A stretch of DNA of 64,000 nt from Mesorhizobium sp. INR15 (GTDB taxonomy: Bacteria > Pseudomonadota > Alphaproteobacteria > Rhizobiales > Rhizobiaceae), in NCBI RefSeq assembly GCF_015500075.1, contig NZ_CP045496.1, forward strand, positions 4,474,001 to 4,538,000, in the 5' to 3' direction. Made by a program: the position numbers and the translations under genes. Below are positions 8,891 to 17,276 of this stretch, one piece after another. Within the stretch, counting starts at the first letter, position 1, and each line of letters begins with the position of its first letter. Below the pieces are notes generated by a model. The model saw nothing but the letters and a program-made list of their open reading frames with translations, was not told the DNA's origin and searched no databases.

Positions 8891-8949
8891 GATCGATACA
8901 TAAATCAGTTGACGCAGCCAGGCAAGCCTGACAGGTATTTATGTATCGA
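8891..8949. promoter_or_regulatory. Long inverted repeat, candidate TetR operator
   Basis: ATCGATACATAAAT (8891-8904) and its exact reverse complement ATTTATGTATCGAT (8936-8949) flank a 31-bp spacer in the divergent promoter region. A further partial half-site, GATACATCG, lies just before the dehydrogenase ATG. Each arm also contains the near-palindrome ATCGAT. Binding by the adjacent TetR protein is inferred. Confidence 0.68.
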
Positions 8950-8972
8950 TTATTACAGAAAAGGATACATCG

Positions 8973-9719
8973 ATGTCAGCAAATGAATTGAGCGGCAGGG
9001 CCGCGCTGGTCACCGGCGGCAGCAGAGGCATAGGCGCAGCGATTGCGCGACGGCTGGCGGCCAATGGTGCAAGTGTCGCTTTGACCTACGTGAATGGCGA
9101 GGAGCAGGCTCGCGCTGTCGTCGACGGGATCAAGAGCGGCGGCGGTTCGGCGATCGCGATCAAGGCCGACAATCGGGACGCTGCCGCCATCGAGAAAGCC
9201 GTTGACGACACAGTGGCCGCTTTCGGCCGGCTCGACATCCTGGTCAACAGTGCCGGCATCTGGCGAGCCGCCCCGCTCGAAACCATGTCGCTCACCGATT
9301 TTGACGAGACCATGGAAGTCAACCTGAGAGCCCCGTTCATCGCCTCCAAGGCAGCGTCGGCATATATGGGCGAGGGCGGCAGGATCATCTCAATCGGAAG
9401 CAACCTCGCCGAGCGGGTGACCGACGCCAACCTGACCGCCTACTCGACCAGCAAGGCGGCATTGGTCGGGTTGACCAAGGCGCTGGCTCGCGACCTCGGC
9501 CCACGCGGCATCACCGCCAATGTGGTTCATCCTGGCTCGACTGACACAGACATGAACCCGCAAGGTGGCCCGCACGCTGAACATCAGCGGCGGAAAATGG
9601 CGACGCCGCGGTTTGGCGATGCCAATGATATCGCCGGCATGGTTGCCTGGCTCGCGGGTCCGGAGGGACGGTTTGTCACCGGCGCCGCCTTGACCATCGA
9701 TGGTGGCGCCAACGCCTGA
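8973..9719 (+). CDS. Short-chain dehydrogenase/reductase (SDR)
   Basis: 248 residues, classical SDR: cofactor motif GGSRGIGA (near residue 16), NSAGIW, active-site Ser in ISIGSNLA, and YSTSK carrying the catalytic Tyr and Lys (near 155). The C-terminus GRFVTGAALTIDGGANA is typical of 3-oxoacyl-ACP-reductase-like members. It oxidises or reduces a hydroxyl/carbonyl with NAD(P)(H). Substrate unknown; control by the divergent TetR gene points to a xenobiotic or signalling-molecule role rather than fatty-acid synthesis. Confidence 0.92.
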   Translation: MSANELSGRAALVTGGSRGIGAAIARRLAANGASVALTYVNGEEQARAVVDGIKSGGGSAIAIKADNRDAAAIEKAVDDTVAAFGRLDILVNSAGIWRAAPLETMSLTDFDETMEVNLRAPFIASKAASAYMGEGGRIISIGSNLAERVTDANLTAYSTSKAALVGLTKALARDLGPRGITANVVHPGSTDTDMNPQGGPHAEHQRRKMATPRFGDANDIAGMVAWLAGPEGRFVTGAALTIDGGANA

Positions 9720-9819
9720 TCCGCTAGGAATTTCCGGACCGGGGCGGAAACATAACCGCTCCGGCCGTCACGATGTTGTGAAACCGTTCTGCAACAGGCG
9801 TTCCAAAATTTATGGAAGC

Positions 9820-9848
9820 TTAACGAAATCAGTATGAATCGGTATAGT
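9820..9848 (+). promoter_or_regulatory. Sigma70-type promoter, probably for the L,D-transpeptidase gene
   Basis: TTAACG (9820-9825) and TATAGT (9843-9848) are separated by exactly 17 bp. This is the only convincing promoter between the SDR gene and the L,D-transpeptidase. The IS1182-family element begins about 40 bp downstream, so the promoter is now 1.57 kb from the gene it most likely served. Confidence 0.5.
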
Positions 9849-9888
9849 CACGCCTTACATCCGCCATGCGGAGAGCGAGATCGTCTAG

Positions 9889-11369
9889 GAGCCCGTCCAG
9901 TTAGCGTTCCGGTCGGGTTCATTTCATTAGATAGTCTGATTGCGACAGGCTCTCGGGTGACGATAGCCTGGTCAGGAGGCCCTGAGGAGGCTTCCCAGCT
10001 TCACGAGGTTGTGGGCGGTGCAGATAATCGCCCATTCGGCACGCACGTTTGCCAGTCCCCGCAACAGGAACTGGCGGAAGCCGCGTGCCTGCTTGATCTG
10101 CCCGAACACCGCCTCCACGATCTGCTTTCGCAGTCGGTAGGGGGTCTCGAAGCCGCCGTCGGCGATCTTTTTTCTCATTGCCTGTGTCAACGGTCCGCCG
10201 CCCTTGCCGTTGTCGGCGGTGGGGTGTTTGGCGCGTCCGGTGGCGATGTAGCCATCGATCCCGCGTTGGTCGAGGCTGGCGAGGTTGACTTCGCTCAGAT
10301 AGCCGCTGTCGGCGGACGCTTGCTCCGGTTTGCGGCCGAGATTGGCTTGGATGCCATCGACCAGCGGCACCAACTGGCCATAGTCGCTCGTGCTCGGCGT
10401 CAACCCGTGTGCAACGATGATCTGCGCTTTGCCGTCGACGGCCGCCTGCGCGTTATAGCCCTGGATGAAACCATCCTTGGTTTTGAGAATGCGGCTTTCA
10501 GGATCGGTGAAGTTGCGCTGGGCCTTCGCGGCGGGCTCGTCGGATGGCGCAGCCGCGGGCTTGCCGGTCTTCTTGCGGCCCTCGGCCTCGCGGCTCTTCT
10601 GCTTCTCGGCCTCGATGCGGCGCTCCTCGTCGGCCGCGGCCTTCGCCTCGGCCTCCAGTTCAGCCTTGGCCTGGGCGATCCTGGCGATCCGCCTCTGTTT
10701 GTCGGCGACCCAGCCGGGCAGTTCGTCACCTCGTTTGTTGCCGTGCAGCTTGTCCTCTTCGGCATCCGCCGCCTCAGCGGCGGCCAGCCAGCGATCGACC
10801 TCCGCCTGCAACTCGGCTTGGCGCTTCTTCATGTGCTGATAGCTCATCGCCTTGTGTTTGGACGCGTTCGCCTTGATCTTGGTGCCGTCGAGCGCGACAT
10901 GCCCGAGCCGCACCAGCCCGGCCTTCTCGGCCAGCTTCAACACCTGCACGAACAGCCCGGCCAGCTGTTTGAGGTGCCGCTTGCGGAACTCGGAAATGGT
11001 ACGGAAATCCGGCGCATCCAGCGCCGCGATCATCATGAAGTCGGCGCGCTCAACGCACGCCTTGGCGATGCGCCGGGAGGAATAGAGGCCGCTCGCATAG
11101 CCGTTGAGCAGCAGCGCCACCATCAGCCGCGGATCGAACGGCGGCTGGCCAAGCGCACTCCTATAGCTGCTGGTAATCTCGCTCAAATCGAGGCTCTCCC
11201 GCACCAGATCCACGATGAACCGTGACAGGTGGTCCCTCGGCACAAAATCCTGCACGCTCGGCGGCAACAACTGCGGCTGATCAATCTTCCACGCGCGAAA
11301 ATGCTTGCTCATGGTCGCAATTAGAATCAGACTCGTGCCCAATTGAACAGCGACTACTCGGACAGGCTC
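9889..11369 (-). mobile_element. IS1182-family insertion sequence, complete
   Basis: A 1481-bp element bounded by imperfect inverted repeats: the left end GAGCCCGTCCAG and the right end, read inward, GAGCCTGTCCGAG. Both ends are flanked by CTAG (9885-9888 and 11370-11373), consistent with a 4-bp palindromic target duplication. It contains one full-length transposase gene on the minus strand. Joining the outer flanks restores a continuous leader before the L,D-transpeptidase gene. Confidence 0.88.
9972..11312 (-). CDS. IS1182-family transposase
   Basis: 446 residues from ATG 11312 (MSKHFRAWKID, the usual start; ten further codons upstream are open but lie near the IS end). The DDE acidic residues are visible in VALDGTKIKANAS, SADSGYLSE and IVEAVFGQIKQARGF. 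A long charged, alanine-rich linker (roughly residues 175-270) separates the first two. The gene is uninterrupted, so the element may still be active. Confidence 0.93.
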   Translation of the reverse strand: MSKHFRAWKIDQPQLLPPSVQDFVPRDHLSRFIVDLVRESLDLSEITSSYRSALGQPPFDPRLMVALLLNGYASGLYSSRRIAKACVERADFMMIAALDAPDFRTISEFRKRHLKQLAGLFVQVLKLAEKAGLVRLGHVALDGTKIKANASKHKAMSYQHMKKRQAELQAEVDRWLAAAEAADAEEDKLHGNKRGDELPGWVADKQRRIARIAQAKAELEAEAKAAADEERRIEAEKQKSREAEGRKKTGKPAAAPSDEPAAKAQRNFTDPESRILKTKDGFIQGYNAQAAVDGKAQIIVAHGLTPSTSDYGQLVPLVDGIQANLGRKPEQASADSGYLSEVNLASLDQRGIDGYIATGRAKHPTADNGKGGGPLTQAMRKKIADGGFETPYRLRKQIVEAVFGQIKQARGFRQFLLRGLANVRAEWAIICTAHNLVKLGSLLRAS

Positions 11370-11415
11370 CTAGCAGCGCGGAACGGGAACCGGCTATGGC
11401 CGGAGCGGGTGATCG

Positions 11416-13296
11416 ATGAAATTCCTCGGAAAAAAAGCAATCGTGATGCCGCTCGTGGCGATAACGGCAACGTTGGCTTTCGGTGCGCCTCAGGCGGGTG
11501 CGCAAGGGCTGTTCGACATGCTTTTCGGCGGTGGCGTGAAACACGCACCGCAAGGTGAATTTCCCCCGCCGCCCAAGCACAAGCCGAAGGTGCCCGCAGG
11601 GGGCGGCGGCGGTGTGAAAATCAGCAGCCCGTCCTATTACACTTACAAGGCCGACAAGCTGGTGCGCGTCGACTTTTCGGCATTGGCGGCAGCACCGCAA
11701 CCCGCGACGCCGCAGGATGCCGCTTTCGTGCCATCGGCCACAGGCACAGCGTTCCGCGACGCGCTTGCCGGTTTGAGTGACTACGAGCTCTATGCCGAAC
11801 CAGACATCGCCAAGGCGCTTGTCGCCTATTATTCGGCCAATCCGGATTTCATCTGGTTGTCGGGAACCAGCCTCAATGCCCGCGCGCAGGATGCGGTGCG
11901 CGTGCTTGGCGAGGCCGCCAGCTATGGTCTGGCGCCAGCCGACTACACCGTCGACGTGCCCGCCACCGGCACGTCAGCGACTGACGCCAATGCGCAACTG
12001 AAGGAACTCGTCCGCTTCGAGATGGCGCTCTCGGCGCGCGTGCTGCGCTATGCGCAAGATGCGCAGAATGGCCGCGTCGAGCCGAACCGCATGACCGGCT
12101 ATTACGATTTCCCGGCCAAGCCGCTCGACCTGCAAGGGGTGCTGAAGACGCTGGCCCATACCCAGGAAGTCCGCACCTATCTCGAATCACGGCATCCGCA
12201 GAACCCAGAATACCAGGCGCTGCGCGTCGAACTGGAATCGTTGCAGGCCAGCGCCGAGAACGAAATCGTCGTCGACCCCAAGCTTTTGCTGAAGCCCGGC
12301 GAAACCAGCCCTGAACTGCCAAAGTTGCTGAAGCTGATCGCGCGCGATCTCGATGATGATACGGGCGGCGCTTATGGCGAGATCCTGGCAAGGCTGGGCA
12401 CCAGCGAGTTCTACGATCCGGAACTGGTGCCGGTCATCAAGATGGTGCAGCAGAAAGCCGGCATGAAGGGCGACGGCGTCATCGGGCCGCGCACCGTGGC
12501 ATCGCTGGCCGGAACGTCCAAGGCCGACAGGTTGCTGAAGGTGGAAGTGGCGCTGGAAGAACTGCGCTGGCTGCCTTCCGATCTCGGCAGCCCGCGTGTC
12601 TTCATCAACCAGCCAGCCTTCACGGCGAGCTATATAGACAATGGCGAAGAGAAGCTGAAGACCCGTGCCGTCATCGGCAGGACGACCAATCAGACGGCGT
12701 TCTTCTATGACCAGATCAAGCAGGTCGACTTCCATCCCTACTGGGGCGTGCCGCAGTCGATCATCGTCAACGAGATGCTGCCCAGGTTGCGCAATGACCC
12801 CGGCTATCTCGATCGCGCCGGGTACGAAGTGACCGATGCGAAAGGCAAGCGCATCCCGTCTTCGGCGGTCAATTGGGGCGGCTATGGCGCCAATATTCCT
12901 TACAATGTGCGCCAGCAGCCAAGCGAGGCCAACGCGCTGGGCGAACTGAAGATCCTGTTCCCCAACAAGCATGCCATCTACATGCACGACACGCCGCAGA
13001 AGTCATTCTTCAAGCAGGACATGCGCGCGCTCAGCCATGGCTGCGTGCGGCTGCAAGATCCGCGCGGCATGGCGGCTGCCGTGCTTGGACAATCGGTGGA
13101 CTATGTCGCCGAGAAGCTGAAGCACGGACATTCCACCGAGGACGTGACACGCAAGATCCCGGTCTATGTCGCCTATTTCACCGCGTGGCCGGACATGTCG
13201 GGCAATGTCGAATATTTCAGCGATGTCTATGATCGCGACTCCCGGCTGAAGCAGGCGCTGGACGCCACCGAAGCGGTGCGTACGCCCTCGAGCTGA
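11416..13296 (+). CDS. Murein L,D-transpeptidase (YkuD family) with peptidoglycan-binding domain
   Basis: 626 residues. A signal peptide (MKFLGKKAIVMPLVAITATLAFGAPQAGAQG) is followed by a proline-rich linker, an N-terminal scaffold domain, a peptidoglycan-binding segment near residues 345-370 (VIKMVQQKAGMKGDGVIGPRTVASL), and a C-terminal YkuD domain with the catalytic motif SHGCVRLQDPRG (Cys near 543). Such periplasmic enzymes form 3-3 crosslinks in peptidoglycan or attach proteins to it and are prominent in Rhizobiales, which grow by polar synthesis. The IS1182 element lies directly upstream and separates the gene from its likely promoter. Confidence 0.93.
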   Translation: MKFLGKKAIVMPLVAITATLAFGAPQAGAQGLFDMLFGGGVKHAPQGEFPPPPKHKPKVPAGGGGGVKISSPSYYTYKADKLVRVDFSALAAAPQPATPQDAAFVPSATGTAFRDALAGLSDYELYAEPDIAKALVAYYSANPDFIWLSGTSLNARAQDAVRVLGEAASYGLAPADYTVDVPATGTSATDANAQLKELVRFEMALSARVLRYAQDAQNGRVEPNRMTGYYDFPAKPLDLQGVLKTLAHTQEVRTYLESRHPQNPEYQALRVELESLQASAENEIVVDPKLLLKPGETSPELPKLLKLIARDLDDDTGGAYGEILARLGTSEFYDPELVPVIKMVQQKAGMKGDGVIGPRTVASLAGTSKADRLLKVEVALEELRWLPSDLGSPRVFINQPAFTASYIDNGEEKLKTRAVIGRTTNQTAFFYDQIKQVDFHPYWGVPQSIIVNEMLPRLRNDPGYLDRAGYEVTDAKGKRIPSSAVNWGGYGANIPYNVRQQPSEANALGELKILFPNKHAIYMHDTPQKSFFKQDMRALSHGCVRLQDPRGMAAAVLGQSVDYVAEKLKHGHSTEDVTRKIPVYVAYFTAWPDMSGNVEYFSDVYDRDSRLKQALDATEAVRTPSS

Positions 13297-13297
13297 A

Positions 13298-13774
13298 CTA
13301 CAGCTCTGGCAGCGGCCGCCGAAAGCCGGCGTCCCGCCCGGCAATCAGCCAATAGACCAGGCCGGCGACGAGGCCGGCACCGGCGATGACGCCATAGTCC
13401 GCCCAGCGATAAATATTGACGTCCGACACGGTCGTTGGCCAGATCAGGGCGAAGCCGGCAGCCGAGGCTGCCGCGCCGAACAGCATGTGCAGCCAGACCT
13501 TTCGCAGCGAGAAAAACTCCGCGATCAGCGCGAAGATCAAGGCTTGGGCCCCGGTCAGCGCGATTGCCAGGAGAAAGATGAACGGGACGAGTGCGGCCAC
13601 AAAGAAAAGGGCAACCGGGGTCATGGTCGCCAGGACACCAAAATACTCGGGCGTACCGGGCAGCGTGCTCAAGATAAGATAGATCGCCTAGATGGCGATC
13701 AAGCCAACGAGCACGGCGACGAAATAGCCGGCCAGCATCAAAAGAATGCGCTTGATTACATGTTTGGCCGCCAT
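13298..13774 (-). pseudogene. Small membrane protein gene interrupted by an in-frame amber codon
   Basis: ATG 13774 opens MAAKHVIKRILLMLAGYFVAVLVGLIAI, then a TAG at 13690-13688, after which the same frame continues AIYLILSTLPGTPEYF... for 129 further codons. Apart from the single stop this would be a 158-residue protein with about four membrane segments. Restart at the TTG at 13672 could give a 124-residue product lacking the first segment. The hydrophobic pattern crosses the stop without a break, so a recent nonsense mutation is the simplest reading. Family not recognised. It ends one base after the L,D-transpeptidase stop, on the other strand. Confidence 0.72.
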
Positions 13775-13846
13775 ACCCACCCCCGTGCGTTGCCGGCGCA
13801 GTCAGCCATCAAAGACGAAGTGGCGCAAGGAGGTTCCGGCGCGTGC

Positions 13847-14587
13847 TCAGGCGCCGCCGCACATATGCTGCGAATCGGGCAACGCCCACGAGCCCTTAAC
13901 CGCGAGATCGATGCCGTAATAAATTCGGCCCCGCTCATCGCCATCGGGGCAATCTCTCGGGATTGACATCAGGCACATGACAACCGCGTCGCTCACCTTC
14001 GAGCTTACAAGGCCAGGCTCGCGGTCATAGGATACCGCGGTGCCACCGTTGACAAAGGTTGCCGCACTTCCGCTTTCCGGGCCGGCGGTCTCCAGCGGGT
14101 CGTCACCGAGCCGCGCGGTCAGCGACTTGACGTGCGTGAGGCCACATTGCCCGATCGAGCCGGGCAGGGGCTGTTCCGCGTTTTTGGGCGCGCGTGACGC
14201 CGTCTCGAGCGCTTTCTTGCCGATGAGAGCAACGTTGTAATCCTGCACCCATGATGGCGCGCTGCCATAGGTCTGCAACGCGTTGTTCTGCGCGCTGGCG
14301 ATGCAGGCCGCATCATCCCTGCAGGCGTTGCGGTCGACAATCAACGCGCGCGCTATCTTGCGCTTGTCGCCGCCGAATGCCGGCTCGAAATCCTTGAAGG
14401 CCTTGGAAACCAGTAGATCGATGGCCGACAGTTGAGGGTCCGCGCAGATTGTCTTTTCCGCTGGCAAGACGGCCTTTCGGCAATCAAAGGACGGCCCATC
14501 AGCCCACGCGGGAGAATGTCCCAAGATGAAGCCGGCCAGAGAGACGGCGACCGGCAACCAAGCACGAGCGCGATTGAAAGGCAGCAT
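13847..14587 (-). CDS. Secreted LprI-like (DUF1311) domain protein
   Basis: 246 residues from ATG 14587; an ATG 12 codons upstream is possible but would put a long polar stretch before the signal peptide. After the signal (ending SPAWA) comes the LprI-like pattern FDCRKAVLPAEKTICADPQLSAIDLLVSKAFKD ... LIVDRNACRDDAACI with four Cys in the spacing of that family. The rest, up to CGGA at the C-terminus, is unassigned. LprI-type domains are envelope proteins, some of which inhibit lysozyme; that role here is only possible. Confidence 0.8.
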   Translation of the reverse strand: MLPFNRARAWLPVAVSLAGFILGHSPAWADGPSFDCRKAVLPAEKTICADPQLSAIDLLVSKAFKDFEPAFGGDKRKIARALIVDRNACRDDAACIASAQNNALQTYGSAPSWVQDYNVALIGKKALETASRAPKNAEQPLPGSIGQCGLTHVKSLTARLGDDPLETAGPESGSAATFVNGGTAVSYDREPGLVSSKVSDAVVMCLMSIPRDCPDGDERGRIYYGIDLAVKGSWALPDSQHMCGGA

Positions 14588-14671
14588 CCCGACACCGTGT
14601 GCTGATGAAACGATCACCCGCACCTTAGAGAGAAAAGCATCCGGGCGGAATGCGGTCAGGCGAAATCAGGC

Positions 14672-14929
14672 TCACTTGGGGTCGGCTGTTACCGGATCGT
14701 AGGTGATTTCGACTTTCGCCTTGTCGGAGGTGTAGTAGGTGATCGTATAGGCGCCGTTGTCCCAGTCGACCTCTTTCACATAGCGAAAGCCGTCACGCTG
14801 CTCGACCTTGGCAAGGATTTCCGACAGCTTTTTCGCGTTCGGCGGCGGCAGTGGCTTATCGTCCGCTGCAAAGGCTGACCCACCGCATAGAAGAATAGCC
14901 ACACTCGTCGCCAAGACAAATTTCGACAT
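14672..14929 (-). CDS. Small periplasmic PepSY-like protein
   Basis: 85 residues with a signal peptide (MSKFVLATSVAILLCGGSAFAA) and a single beta-alpha-beta module: LSEILAKVEQRDGFRYVKEVDWDNGAYTITYYTSDKAKVEITYDPVT. This is the pattern of stand-alone PepSY proteins, thought to inhibit or chaperone secreted proteases or sense metals. No partner gene is adjacent. Confidence 0.78.
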   Translation of the reverse strand: MSKFVLATSVAILLCGGSAFAADDKPLPPPNAKKLSEILAKVEQRDGFRYVKEVDWDNGAYTITYYTSDKAKVEITYDPVTADPK

Positions 14930-15206
14930 GGTTTTCCCTCAGGTTTTGTCGGAAGGAAACTCGTTTGCCGCTAGATTTGTTCCGTCGAGCACCAGCCCCA
15001 TTCACGGATCGTCTAAAGGCGCACCAGGCTGTACGCCGTTTTCGACGCAACTGACGTCGGCCTCGTCGCTACTGATATGCCGACCTCCACAGCAGCGCCC
15101 TCGCGAATTTCGCCGTTGATGGCCGGATTGCATGCCAAAGAACCATGATGCAGCGCTTTGACATGGGCGGTCATAGTGATCGCCAGTAGTTCATTTGGAG
15201 GGTCAA

Positions 15207-15455
15207 ATGCGCATGCGTCCTGCCGTCGTCCTCGTATTCTCGGCGCTTTCGATCCCCGCCGTTTCCATGCCTGTGCGGCAAGCCGGCCCTTTGGAGCCCG
15301 AAACGCGACACCGTTTATTGCACCGACGATCACATCGATGAAGGTGCGTAACGGCTCCGACGTGTGCCAATTCCAGAGCTATACGAGCTACTCAAGCGCC
15401 TTGAATTTCGCCCAGAAGAACTTTGGGGGCGAGGAAGCGGACCGCGGCTGCTAGA
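15207..15455 (+). pseudogene. Possible broken small secreted protein gene
   Basis: A good GGAGG site precedes ATG 15207, which opens a signal-peptide-like start (MRMRPAVVLVFSALSIPAVSM), but the frame stops after 44 codons at 15341. Protein-like sequence continues in other frames: RDTVYCTDDHIDEGA in one, then NGSDVCQFQSYTSYSSALNF to a stop at 15455 in another. Two frameshifts would join them into a Cys-containing secreted protein of about 80 residues. No homolog is recognised, so this is tentative. The rest of the 575-bp gap between the PepSY gene and tRNA-Val shows nothing else. Confidence 0.35.
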
Positions 15456-15505
15456 TGGACTGGTGCCGTGGGTGAGGGGGCAAGCCGCGATTTCAGGAAA
15501 GTCGA

Positions 15506-15580
15506 TGGTGGGCGATGCAGGGATTGAACCTGCGACCCCACCCGTGTGAAGGGTGTGCTCTCCCGCTGAGCTAATCGCCC
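15506..15580 (-). tRNA. tRNA-Val (anticodon CAC)
   Basis: On the minus strand the sequence starts GGGCGATTAGCTCAGC, gives a D arm, an anticodon stem CACCC/GGGTG with loop TTCACAC (anticodon CAC, reading GUG), a variable loop, a TPsiC arm with GGTTCAATCC, and an acceptor stem closing with ATCGCCC, discriminator A and encoded CCA. All stems pair. Total length is 75 nt. Confidence 0.97.
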
Positions 15581-15705
15581 GCTCGTTGCCCGAAGGCCAA
15601 GCGAGCCGCGATATAAGGGAGGCATGCCGGTGAAGTCAAGGCGATCCAAGGCGTTCTTGACGACGATCTATCCGGTGCCCCTCAGCCAATATTGCGGCTA
15701 TCCGG

Positions 15706-16392
15706 TCAGCGTCCAGCGGCGGCGGCGATGAGCCGTTCCGCAAGGTCCAGCGTCAGTGCATCGAAATGCGAGATCACCGCCGAGGGCTCGAATTCGCGCA
15801 CATGACGGTCGGTGTAACCGAAATCGACCGCTACCACCGGAATGCCAGCGGCTTTGGCGGTGTCGATGTCGGTTTGCGAATCACCAACCATCAGGGCGCG
15901 ATGCGGATCGCCGCCGGCGAGCGCGATGGTTTCGGTGAGATGCCGTGGGTCCGGCTTGCGGAAGGCGAACGTGTCCTGGCCCGCGATTGCCGCGAAATGT
16001 TTCGTCAGGCCAAGCGCTTCGATCAGCGCCAGCGAATTGGCCTCATATTTGTTGGTGCAGATGGCCAGGAGATAACCGGCGTTTTCGAAGCGCGCGATCG
16101 CTTCGACGACACCGGGGTAGGGGCGCGACTTGCCTGGAATATTACCGGTATAATGATCGAGGAAAAGCTTCAGCAGCCGATCATGCTCGTCAACCGCCAG
16201 CGACTTCTGCTGCGCGGCATGGGCGCGTTCGATCATCACCCGGCCACCCTGACCGACAAAGCGCTTGAACCCGACCTCATCGACGGCTCCGATGTCGCTC
16301 GCGGCCAGACTGTGGTTCAAACTGTCGAGCAGGTCCGGTGCTGTATCGATCAGCGTACCGTCGAGGTCGAACACGATAATCGGGCGAGCCAT
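15706..16392 (-). CDS. gph: Phosphoglycolate phosphatase (HAD superfamily)
   Basis: 228 residues from ATG 16392; 48 open codons upstream lack family sequence. HAD motifs are all present: VFDLDGTLIDTAPDL (nucleophile Asp), ICTNKYEAN (motif II Thr), KPDPRHL (motif III Lys) and MVGDSQTDIDTAKAAG (motif IV Asp pair). The cap domain size and the DSLNHSLA/FVGQGGRVMIERA segments match Gph, which removes phosphate from 2-phosphoglycolate arising from DNA repair or photorespiration-like chemistry. Divergent from rpiA. Confidence 0.92.
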   Translation of the reverse strand: MARPIIVFDLDGTLIDTAPDLLDSLNHSLAASDIGAVDEVGFKRFVGQGGRVMIERAHAAQQKSLAVDEHDRLLKLFLDHYTGNIPGKSRPYPGVVEAIARFENAGYLLAICTNKYEANSLALIEALGLTKHFAAIAGQDTFAFRKPDPRHLTETIALAGGDPHRALMVGDSQTDIDTAKAAGIPVVAVDFGYTDRHVREFEPSAVISHFDALTLDLAERLIAAAAGR

Positions 16393-16544
16393 GATGCGTC
16401 CTATGACAAACTGTATTGCCGCAGGCGATAGCGGCTGTGGCTTGCCTAGGCAAGCCGGCTGAGGGCGGATGCGGCCAAGGGCTTTGACCGGGCTGGCAAA
16501 AATGCTAGGAGCCCAAAACAGCAGGCTCCGGGGCAATATACAGG

Positions 16545-17276
16545 ATGGATGCGAAATATCTGAAGGTTGAGGCGGCGCGCGCTGCCCTTGCCCATGTGAC
16601 CGACGGCATGCGCCTCGGCATCGGCACGGGCACGACCGCCGAAGAGTTCGTACGATTGCTCGCCGACAAGGTCGCGACAGGGATGACTGTCATTGGTGTG
16701 CCGACATCCGAGCGCACCGCATCACTTTGCCGCGAACTCGGCGTTCCGCTCTCGACGCTGGAGGAAACACCAGAACTCGATCTCACCGTCGATGGCGCCG
16801 ACGAGGTCGACCCCGAACTGACGTTGATAAAAGGCGGTGGCGGGGCGCTGCTGCGCGAGAAGATCGTCGCGGCGGCATCCAACCGCATGATCGTCATTGC
16901 CGACCGCTCAAAGATGGTTGAGACGCTCGGCCGTTTCCCACTGCCGATCGAAGTCAACAAATTCGGTCTGCGCGCGACGGAAATCGCGATCGGAGCGGCC
17001 GCCGAAAGGCTCGGTCTTTCCGGCCCGGTTACATTGAGGATGACGGCGGGCCAGCCTTTTGTTACAGACGGCGGCCATTTTATCCTCGATGCATCTTTTG
17101 GCCGCATTCCGGATACAAGAGCGCTTTCGAATGCTCTCCATGCCATTCCGGGCGTGGTCGAGCATGGTCTTTTCATCGGGCTGGCGTCAGCGGCCATCAT
17201 CGCCGGCGGCGATGGCATTCAAACCGTCCATGCCGCCCGAAAAACAGGGAGTTCTATCAACCATGATGTTGCATAA
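16545..17276 (+). CDS. rpiA: Ribose-5-phosphate isomerase A
   Basis: 243 residues with the RpiA signature set: LGIGTGTTAEEFV, GVPTSERTASLC, LTVDGADEVDPELTLIKGGGGALLREKI and the catalytic Glu/Lys region around LREK. It interconverts ribose 5-phosphate and ribulose 5-phosphate in the pentose phosphate pathway. Its end overlaps the DUF2059 gene by 14 bp in another frame, so the two are probably co-transcribed. Confidence 0.96.
   Translation: MDAKYLKVEAARAALAHVTDGMRLGIGTGTTAEEFVRLLADKVATGMTVIGVPTSERTASLCRELGVPLSTLEETPELDLTVDGADEVDPELTLIKGGGGALLREKIVAAASNRMIVIADRSKMVETLGRFPLPIEVNKFGLRATEIAIGAAAERLGLSGPVTLRMTAGQPFVTDGGHFILDASFGRIPDTRALSNALHAIPGVVEHGLFIGLASAAIIAGGDGIQTVHAARKTGSSINHDVA

Noticed and set aside
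9834..11225. A 463-codon open frame on the plus strand across the IS1182 element
   Set aside because: It is antisense to the intact transposase, whose DDE motifs are clear; the frame has no motifs or ribosome site and arises from GC-rich codon bias.
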